NCBI RefSeq assembly: GCF_009831415.1
Contig: NZ_CP043727.1
Span: forward strand, 2,976,001-3,040,000
From: Yersinia canariae
GTDB lineage: Bacteria; Pseudomonadota; Gammaproteobacteria; Enterobacterales; Enterobacteriaceae
Direction: 5' to 3'
Length of the DNA: 64,000 nucleotides
Part shown: in pieces, positions 52,138 to 64,000 of the stretch
Layout: the number at the start of each line of letters is the position of its first letter
Position numbering within the stretch: the stretch's first letter is position 1
Position numbers and translations under genes: made by a program
The notes under the pieces: model-generated
What the model was told of the DNA's origin: nothing
The model's input: the letters and a program-made list of their open reading frames with translations, nothing else
Database searches by the model: none

Positions 52138-53028
52138 TTAGTTGATTTGCTGCTTTAGCCAGGCTGTAAAATTCTCACCTTCGGTATTATGGCGAACACC
52201 ATAAGTAACAAAGGCTTTCATATAGCCCAATTTATCACCGCAATCATGAGATTTACCGGTCATATGGAAAGCCTCAACAGGCTCCTGCTCCATTAACATC
52301 GCGATGGCATCAGTAAGCTGAATTTCATCACCAGCACCACGAGGGGTTTTCTTCAGCAGTGGCCAAATGTCTTTTGATAACACATAGCGCCCAACTACAG
52401 CGAGGTTAGACGGCGCCTCGTCGACGGAAGGTTTCTCAACAACGGCAGTCATCAGGGTACTCTCACCCGGAGCTAAATCGACATGTCCGCAATCAGCAAT
52501 ACCATACTTGGAAACATCCGCTTTCGGTACCGGCTCTACCATGATTTGGCTACGCCCGGTCTCCTCAAAGCGCTTAATCATGCTGGCAAGGTTTTCTTTA
52601 GATAAATCCGCCGTTGAATCATCAAGCAAGACGTCTGGCAGCAATACGATGAACGGGTTATCGCCCACCATCGGTTGCGCGCAGAGCACGGCGTGCCCCA
52701 GCCCTTTGGCATGACCTTGGCGCACCTGCATGATAGTGACATCAGGTGGACAAATATTCTTAATTTCTTTTAATAACTGGCGCTTAACGCGTGATTCCAG
52801 CGCAGCTTCCAGTTCAAAAGATGTATCGAAATGGTTTTCTATCGCGTTTTTGGAGGAGTGGCTTACCAACACAATCTCCTTGACCCCGGCAGCAACGCAC
52901 TCATTCACAATATATTGAATTAGGGGTTTATCTACCACTGGCAGCATTTCTTTCGGAATTGCCTTGGTGGCTGGCAACATACGAGTGCCTAGCCCGGCAA
53001 CAGGAATGACTGCTTTCAAACATTTCAT
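52138..53028 (-). CDS. galU: GalU, UTP-glucose-1-phosphate uridylyltransferase
   Basis: A 296-residue enzyme that makes UDP-glucose for LPS and other glycans. The nucleotide loop [20 protein letters not shown] at residues 10-29, CAAQ-like [22 protein letters not shown] with the metal-binding Asp, and [12 protein letters not shown] are intact. In contrast to galF downstream, no active-site residue is changed. GAAGAGGTCATATCA precedes the ATG. The gap of 245 AT-rich bases to the glycosyltransferase gene upstream suggests its own promoter. Confidence 0.92.
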   Translation of the reverse strand: MKCLKAVIPVAGLGTRMLPATKAIPKEMLPVVDKPLIQYIVNECVAAGVKEIVLVSHSSKNAIENHFDTSFELEAALESRVKRQLLKEIKNICPPDVTIMQVRQGHAKGLGHAVLCAQPMVGDNPFIVLLPDVLLDDSTADLSKENLASMIKRFEETGRSQIMVEPVPKADVSKYGIADCGHVDLAPGESTLMTAVVEKPSVDEAPSNLAVVGRYVLSKDIWPLLKKTPRGAGDEIQLTDAIAMLMEQEPVEAFHMTGKSHDCGDKLGYMKAFVTYGVRHNTEGENFTAWLKQQIN

Positions 53029-53272
53029 TGATATGACCTCTTCAACTTTAAACAGTTAAATGCGGAGGGATTAATTTATAAGCTTAGCGAAACAATCTGG
53101 AATTATTCATTATTATTTTATAGTGCCAAAGCTTACATCAGAATGTTCCTGATTACATTCTTAAAATATCAGTAAATATTTCATATTGTGTAGCCATCAA
53201 AAGAACCGAGTGAATGCTACGCCATTAAAAACAACAATCTTATAACTTCATTAAAATATAAAAAATAAAATA
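53029..53272 (-). promoter_or_regulatory. AT-rich gap between the O-polysaccharide cluster and galU
   Basis: 244 AT-rich bases marking the sharp change from the low-GC glycan cluster to the housekeeping galU. No JUMPstart/ops element (GGCGGTAG) is seen. Likely the galU promoter; nothing else is evident. Confidence 0.35.
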
Positions 53273-54388
53273 TCACTTACCCACTATTTCATTATATAAA
53301 TCAATATAACTTGATGCCATTTTCTCCGATGTAAAATGCTCCAAAAAACGATTTCGTGCATTGCAACCAAACTCTGCTGATAACTCTACATCATTCCATA
53401 ATTGATCCATTGCAGATCTCAATGCAATAGGATCTGATGGCGGTACAACCAACCCAGTTTGCTGATCAATATTAATAAAAGTTGTACCTGTACCTATTTC
53501 ACTCGATATGAGCGGTTTGCCATACATGGCACCTTCTAATAAGGTAATACCAAAGGCTTCAGATCGTAAATGAGAAGGGAAAACCACAGCAAAACAAAGA
53601 GACAATAGTGCAGTTTTATCTTCATCAGATACAGCACCGAGGAAAAAGACATTCTGAATATTTAGCTCTTCGACTTGAGATTTTAATTCTGACTCAATAG
53701 GGCCAGCACCTACGATAACAATTGGATATGAGGAATTCTTAGCTGCTTCAATAAGAATATGCAAACCTTTATAATACCGAAAAGCGCCAATAAACAGGAA
53801 AAAACGAGGGCCAAACTTATCCTGCCAAAATGCCAGTCGCTCTGAAGATGGCGTAGGATAGGAGGCCTCATCAAGACCATAGGGAATAACACTGACCTTA
53901 TTTGCGAACCTCTTCAGCGTTAAACTGGTTGCTACATAATTCGGTGAAGCGGCAACAATTCGAGTCACATCACCAAGGAATCGATTCATTAATGGTGAAT
54001 ATATTTTTAATATATTCTTCTGTTTTACGATATCAGAATGGTAGCTTACTACTGTAGGTTTTTTTATGCCTGATATAAAATGAACCATATCCATAAATGG
54101 GAATGGAAAATGATAATGAATAATATCGGCCTGCTGAGCAAGATTTTTAAAGGTTTTTAAAGCTTGGAAAGAAAAAGGTGTTGAAGCCACTTCAATATTA
54201 ATTGGGGAGCAATATGTCGTGTGCGACCCTATTTCTTTATTAACAACATTACCTCGTTTACTTAAAGAAAGGACAGTTGAGTCAATACCTTTCTTCGCCC
54301 CACTTTCGCATAATTGAAAAATAACCTGCTCGATGCCACCAAACGAATCGGGGTAATACGTTTTATAAAAATGCAATACTTTTAACAT
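53273..54388 (-). CDS. Glycosyltransferase family 4 (WbpZ-like), O-polysaccharide synthesis
   Basis: A 371-residue GT-B glycosyltransferase. Both halves are visible: MLKVLHFYKTYYPDSFGGIEQVI with the GG acceptor loop, and the donor half with FLFIGAFRYYKGLHILIEA and the E-x7-E motif SEAFGITLLEGAMYGKPLI near residues 280-298. In A-band-type D-rhamnan clusters a WbpZ-like enzyme adds the first rhamnose or links to the primer. That role is inferred from gmd/rmd context. Last gene of the cluster on the minus strand. Confidence 0.85.
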   Translation of the reverse strand: MLKVLHFYKTYYPDSFGGIEQVIFQLCESGAKKGIDSTVLSLSKRGNVVNKEIGSHTTYCSPINIEVASTPFSFQALKTFKNLAQQADIIHYHFPFPFMDMVHFISGIKKPTVVSYHSDIVKQKNILKIYSPLMNRFLGDVTRIVAASPNYVATSLTLKRFANKVSVIPYGLDEASYPTPSSERLAFWQDKFGPRFFLFIGAFRYYKGLHILIEAAKNSSYPIVIVGAGPIESELKSQVEELNIQNVFFLGAVSDEDKTALLSLCFAVVFPSHLRSEAFGITLLEGAMYGKPLISSEIGTGTTFINIDQQTGLVVPPSDPIALRSAMDQLWNDVELSAEFGCNARNRFLEHFTSEKMASSYIDLYNEIVGK

Positions 54389-54395
54389 TGTATTA

Positions 54396-55529
54396 TTATA
54401 CCTGCTTATAGGCTTTTATTGTTTCCTGAGCGCATCGCTGCCATGAGAATGTTCCTGCTCTAATGAGACCCATCTCTATTGCTTTATTTCGCCAATTTTC
54501 ATCTTCCAAGCTCTGTATAATCGCAGACCTCAATCCATCGACATCCAATGCATCGCACATTAAACCCGAATCACCTAAAACCTCGGGTAATGAGGCAGCA
54601 TTAGAGCAAGCAACCGGTACACCCGATGCCATAGCTTCAAGAACAGGTAACCCAAACCCTTCATATAATGAAGGAAATAAAAATGTTCTCGCCCCCGAGA
54701 AAAGTAAAGGCAGATCTTCTGCACTTAGGTAACCAAGATATAATAACCAGCCTTGTTGCGTAGCCAACTCAAATCGACGATGTATAGACTCACTATTCCA
54801 ACCTGAAAAACCACAGATTACTAGTGGAAAACGCGAGCGAAGATCTAAAGGCAATCTTTCATAAGCATCAAGTAGCGTTGCAATATTCTTTCTTGGTTCA
54901 ATAGTGCCAGTAAATAGCGTGTACTGCCCTGCGGTTAATCCTAGTTTTGTCATTAAACTTTGTAAGGTAGTATAATTCCGAGGATAAAAATCACCACTAC
55001 TGGCTAACGGCGCTGTTACAATCTTTTCAATAGGGTAATCGAAATACTCTGCTAACTCTTTTCGGGTAAACTCAGAATCCGTAATTAAGACTTTTGCTCT
55101 TTTTATTGTGAGCAAGAGTTCTTTTTGCATATATCGGACACGATTCTCAGGATGGCACTGGGGCCATTTGAAAATAGAAAGGTCGTGAAAAGTTGCAACA
55201 GCATTATTAACTCGAGGAGGTAAATAAAAATTAGGGCTATGATATATGAAACTCTTATACGGTCTTAATGCCAAACTTTTCAACCAAGGTGCAGAAAGAC
55301 GATATAACTCACTAGCAACTGCACTATTTTTTACAATATTTTTTAACCCTGAAGTTGCACTTGATTCCATATTGGGCTCAGGCAAATTTCGAGATATTTT
55401 TCTACCTTGCAAAAATAACAGATTAAAGACTTCATCACTATTTTTCAATTCCCGAGCTAATTCATATGTATAGCGGCCAATACCTGTCAATGGATACTTG
55501 ATTGAATCAGTGCCAAATACCACTTTCAT
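54396..55529 (-). CDS. Glycosyltransferase family 4 (WbpY-like), O-polysaccharide synthesis
   Basis: A 377-residue GT-B glycosyltransferase. It begins [23 protein letters not shown] with the acceptor loop GIGRY, has [14 protein letters not shown] near residue 115, [20 protein letters not shown] near residue 210, and the E-x7-E motif [17 protein letters not shown] near residues 290-306. It starts at a one-base overlap with rmd and is 7 nt before the next GT. Likely transfers D-rhamnose, by analogy with WbpY. Confidence 0.85.
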   Translation of the reverse strand: MKVVFGTDSIKYPLTGIGRYTYELARELKNSDEVFNLLFLQGRKISRNLPEPNMESSATSGLKNIVKNSAVASELYRLSAPWLKSLALRPYKSFIYHSPNFYLPPRVNNAVATFHDLSIFKWPQCHPENRVRYMQKELLLTIKRAKVLITDSEFTRKELAEYFDYPIEKIVTAPLASSGDFYPRNYTTLQSLMTKLGLTAGQYTLFTGTIEPRKNIATLLDAYERLPLDLRSRFPLVICGFSGWNSESIHRRFELATQQGWLLYLGYLSAEDLPLLFSGARTFLFPSLYEGFGLPVLEAMASGVPVACSNAASLPEVLGDSGLMCDALDVDGLRSAIIQSLEDENWRNKAIEMGLIRAGTFSWQRCAQETIKAYKQV

Positions 55530-56424
55530 TATTTATCTTCCAGCATCCAACGTAATGTCTCTTCCAATGGTGGTGTATTCCATCCATCAACAATACTTTG
55601 TAATTTTCCAGAGTCACCACATAACGATTTAACTTCATTGGCCCGGACGAAAGCAGGGTTAACACGAATAATTAGCTTATGTGAGGTTATTTCCTCACAT
55701 AGAGCAACGACTTCACGTAATGAGTAAGTCCTTCCAGAACAAACATTGACGGTTTCACCTACAGGTTTTGCCATCAATAACCCTAAATAAGCTTTCACCA
55801 AGGCTCTGACATCAGTAAAATCACGCCATACATCCAAATTACCTAGTTCGATTTCATCCGCTTTACGCTTAAAATGAGAAACTATTTTTGGCAATAAGAA
55901 ATTATCGGATTGCCCGACGCCAGTATAATTGAAAGGGCGGACAATAATAATTGGTAATTTGCCTGACCAAAGCTTGGCCATATATTCCATAGCTAACTTA
56001 CTTACTGCATAATCATTTGCCGGATTAACTGCAGCAGTTTCACTCAGCATGCCTTCTTGCGCATTACCATAAACATTAGCACTGCTGGCAAGTAATACAG
56101 CTTCAATATTTTCAGCAACATTACTCAGAGCAGCCAATAAATTCCGGGTACCGACAATGTTTACATCATAAAAAGCGGCAGCATCACCATGGCCTACGAA
56201 AGCAATTGCAGCCAAGTGGACAACAAGGTTAGGTTTGACTTGCTCAATAGCTGAATTCAGCCCCGCCACATCAAGTAAATCTACTTGAAAATAATCTGGA
56301 TTATCTAAAGGCTGAGAACCTAAACCGAATACCCGATAACCGGCAGCGGATAATTCCGCTGCCATATAATGGCCGGTAAATCCCTGAATACCGGTGATCA
56401 GGGCACGCTTGCCATTCATTATCA

Positions 56425-56425
<1 letters not shown>
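55529..56425 (-). CDS. rmd: Rmd-like GDP-6-deoxy-D-mannose (GDP-D-rhamnose) reductase
   Basis: A 298-residue extended SDR. NAD(P)-binding GKRALITGIQGFTGHYMAAEL at the start, HLAAIAFVGHGDAAAFYDVN near residue 70, SSANVYG and the catalytic YAVSK near residues 139-143, and RPFNYTGVGQSDNFLLPKI. It follows gmd with a one-base overlap, so the pair should make GDP-D-rhamnose. A GDP-6-deoxy-D-talose reductase is related and cannot be wholly excluded. Start at 56425 or at the ATG at 56419. Confidence 0.85.
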
Positions 56426-60641
<4,216 letters not shown>

Positions 60642-60717
60642 TAATGTCTACCTTATTATTCTTAACTATAATTAAATTTAACCAACAGAATTGTAAGCAA
60701 TATAATAAAATCCCATT

Positions 60718-61935
60718 TTATATATCCATTGAATCTTTGTTATTTTTTCTCTTACGAAGTTGTGTATAAATTTCATTTGCACGAGGAGACAATAGTTCAC
60801 TTCCCTGTTGAGATGTACGCTTTATAGTTGGGCTAGATTTAACATTAAGGCGGTAATAAATACTTTTTAATTTTGAATAGAGCCTGAGTTTTTTCGCTAT
60901 AAATACTATTTTTCTTCTTAGATTAGGCCTCTTTGAAATAAAATAAATAATCTTCCGAATTCCTGGTTTTATTTTATTTTTACTCTGCTGCATAAATGTT
61001 GAAGGTAAAATAAATATTAATGCTTTCTTCAACAATCTAAGTGGTGCTGTTATTTTCCAAGAAGTACTTGAGTATATCGCTTTTATTTGCTCATGACTCT
61101 CAATCAGCTTTAATTCTAATGTATTTTTCTCATTTATTAATCTAAGGGAAAGTTCATTTATTTTATCATCTCGCATTTTAAATGCATGGTTAAGATGCAT
61201 GCTGAATTTATTTATAGCCATATCAAGATCAGAGCCAAATTCTTTATTATATATATTATCAAATTTATTAAGAATGTCTTTTGGACCATCTTTTTGTGCA
61301 ATTAAACCATAGTCCTGCCCTACACCCTTGAAAATATCTATCAATTGAAGTGACTCTGGAGTCGTCATATCAGTTAGGCCCTGAAGCCTTATAACTTTAC
61401 TTCGCTTAAATCCAGAATAATTAGTCAGAAAACTAAGCAGTTGGTTTGGTATTGGCATAACGTGAGTTGGATCTAAATGAAAAGAATTCGTACTCACAAT
61501 TATATTTTCACAATTTGGTGTTTCAATAATTAGCAATCCACCAGGCTTGAGTATCCGTAATGCCTCTTGGACAAGAAGTTTCACATTGTCAAAACCTATA
61601 TGTTCTACAAGGTGAAAAGATGAAACTAATGAAACGGAGTTATCATCTAAGCTCTGTAAATACTGGATTACATCTTGTTCTCGTACATTAAGATTTAGAT
61701 CGCGACAATAGGAAAGCATTCCTTCATCTAAATCTATCCCTTCAGTCTTAAAGCCTGCTTCATTAAGTAATTCAAGCCATTCTCCTCTCCCACAACCCAG
61801 ATCGGAGGTATTACTATTTGGATAGATTTCGGCTAGTGGCAGATAAAAATCACGATAAGCTACCAATCGAGATTTGATTAATTCTCTTGAACCACGGTGT
61901 ATTTTTTCAAATTCGCTATAAAAACTATCTTTCAT
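60718..61935 (-). CDS. Methyltransferase with C-terminal coiled coil (WbdD-like chain terminator candidate)
   Basis: A 405-residue protein. Residues 40-160 are a class I SAM methyltransferase (SDLGCGRGEWLELLNEAGF near residues 43-61, FHLVEHIGF and ILKPGGLLIIETPN). A helical coiled-coil stretch spans about 230-285, followed by the STSWKITAPLRLLKK motif seen in WbdD-like and other surface-glycan proteins, and a very basic C-terminus. In E. coli O8/O9a WbdD caps the chain and controls its length, but it also has a kinase domain, which I do not see here. Capping by methylation is inferred. It overlaps the wzt remnant by 11 nt. Confidence 0.78.
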   Translation of the reverse strand: MKDSFYSEFEKIHRGSRELIKSRLVAYRDFYLPLAEIYPNSNTSDLGCGRGEWLELLNEAGFKTEGIDLDEGMLSYCRDLNLNVREQDVIQYLQSLDDNSVSLVSSFHLVEHIGFDNVKLLVQEALRILKPGGLLIIETPNCENIIVSTNSFHLDPTHVMPIPNQLLSFLTNYSGFKRSKVIRLQGLTDMTTPESLQLIDIFKGVGQDYGLIAQKDGPKDILNKFDNIYNKEFGSDLDMAINKFSMHLNHAFKMRDDKINELSLRLINEKNTLELKLIESHEQIKAIYSSTSWKITAPLRLLKKALIFILPSTFMQQSKNKIKPGIRKIIYFISKRPNLRRKIVFIAKKLRLYSKLKSIYYRLNVKSSPTIKRTSQQGSELLSPRANEIYTQLRKRKNNKDSMDI

Positions 61936-62809
61936 AAATGTAATTAACCTCTGGTTCTAACCATGAAACACCTACAAAAGATGTTTTGTCTATATTTATT
62001 ATATCAAAGATCAGGGCCAAATCTCGCCATTCATAATTCTTATGAAGATGAGTATCTTGCTCATGTAATGCAACGGCTATAGAATAACTACCTTCGCCTA
62101 GATTCATTGGAAATGAGAAATTAAACGATATTATTTGCCCGCTTGTTAAACTCTTAATTTCTTTATCTAAATGATAGGTGTTAGTACCATATATCACTTG
62201 CCCTAAACGATCTTTTATCATATATCCCAATACTATTTCTGGAATATCTGATGCAATACCAACTTTAATACATAAATTTGCTAGCTCACCAACATTAAAA
62301 ACCTCAGTTCTTACACCTTCATTGTTATAAAGGCCAATATCTATTATGGATGCATCCCCAGAACCCGATACTGTTTGTATTAAACCATCTGGACTTTCAG
62401 TTTGTTTAACTGAAGAAGTATCCTTCGCAGCTAGCATAGCATTATAATAATCCATCACTGCTTCGGGTTTCCCTTCCATTAAAATAGTTCCTGCATTTAG
62501 CAAAATAGCCCTATCACAAATGGATTGAATTGCCGCTTTATCGTGTGAAACAAGTAGTAATGTAGTACCTTGCTTGCGATACTCTCGAATTCTTTCAAAA
62601 CTTTTATGCTGAAAATAGGCATCACCTACTGATAGTGCTTCATCGACAATAAGGATATCCGGCCTTATCGCTGTAGCTACACTAAAAGCAAGACGCATTT
62701 GCATACCACTAGAATATACCCGTACTGGTTGATCGATATATTCTCCGATCTCAGCAAATGCTTCTATCTCTGGCATCAATCGTTCAATTTCTCCAACCGA
62801 CAGACCTAA
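61925..62809 (-). pseudogene. wzt: wzt 3' fragment: O-polysaccharide ABC exporter ATPase, cut by IS5
   Basis: The reading frame for the last about 294 residues of a Wzt is intact, from LGLSVGEIERLMPEIEAF to the TAG at 61925. The ATPase signature SSGMQMRLAF and Walker B ILIVDEALSVGD are present; Walker A and everything before it lie beyond the IS5 copy at 62810. The C-terminal about 150 residues form an extended domain like the carbohydrate-binding domain that lets Wzt recognise a capped chain. A frame stop occurs in the IS5 end, so the downstream fragment has no natural start. Predicted loss of O-polysaccharide export. Confidence 0.88.
62806..62809. repeat. IS5 target-site duplication (one copy)
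   Basis: CTAA directly precedes the IS5 end at 62810 and fits the CTAA/CTAG target preference of IS5. The second copy would lie past the window end. Confidence 0.7.

Positions 62810-64000
<1,191 letters not shown>

Overview
The window looks like chromosomal DNA of a Yersinia of the enterocolitica type. Housekeeping genes (sbcB, plaP, yeeZ, hisLGDCBHAFI, gnd, galF, galU, tmaR, yeeA) are close to their Escherichia coli relatives and partly in E. coli order. They sit beside a complete coenzyme-B12-dependent propanediol utilisation (pdu) operon joined head to head with a cbi cobalamin operon, an arrangement known from Salmonella and from several non-plague Yersinia. The species cannot be fixed from the sequence alone.

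Region 1 (1-25565) is a B12/propanediol island. Reading leftward are pduF (glycerol/propanediol channel), pocR (AraC-type activator), a cobalamin riboswitch with its terminator, then cbiA-cbiB-cbiC-cbiD, which runs off the left edge. Reading rightward from 6576 is the microcompartment operon pduABCDEGHJKLMNOPQSTUVW, followed without a break by cobA, cobD and pduX. Together these genes make the B12 cofactor, import 1,2-propanediol, dehydrate it inside a protein shell, oxidise or reduce propionaldehyde, and recover ATP through PduW. Four near-identical 16-bp boxes lie in the pocR-cbi and pduF-pduA gaps and are the best PocR operator candidates. A 100-nt structured element separates pduE from pduG.

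Region 2 (25566-30481) is a four-gene sugar-type ABC importer (binding protein, double ATPase, two permeases) with operator-like repeats upstream. Region 3 (30500-41752) holds tmaR, yeeA, an extended-SDR reductase, sbcB, the putrescine importer plaP behind a long structured leader, the hydroxycarboxylate dehydrogenase hcxA (ybdH), a two-gene ABC importer with no binding protein, and yeeZ.

Region 4 (41999-49455) is the histidine operon with promoter, His6 leader peptide, attenuator and all eight structural genes. Region 5 (49519-53028), on the minus strand, holds gnd and a tandem galU-galF pair.

Region 6 (53273-62809), AT-rich and on the minus strand, is an O-polysaccharide cluster of the ABC-transporter type: gmd and rmd (GDP-D-rhamnose supply), three glycosyltransferase genes including one of 1050 residues, a methyltransferase with a coiled coil, and the 3' part of wzt. 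The wzt gene is cut by an IS5 copy (62810 to just past the window end), so polymer export is predicted to fail unless the insertion is a cloning or assembly artefact.
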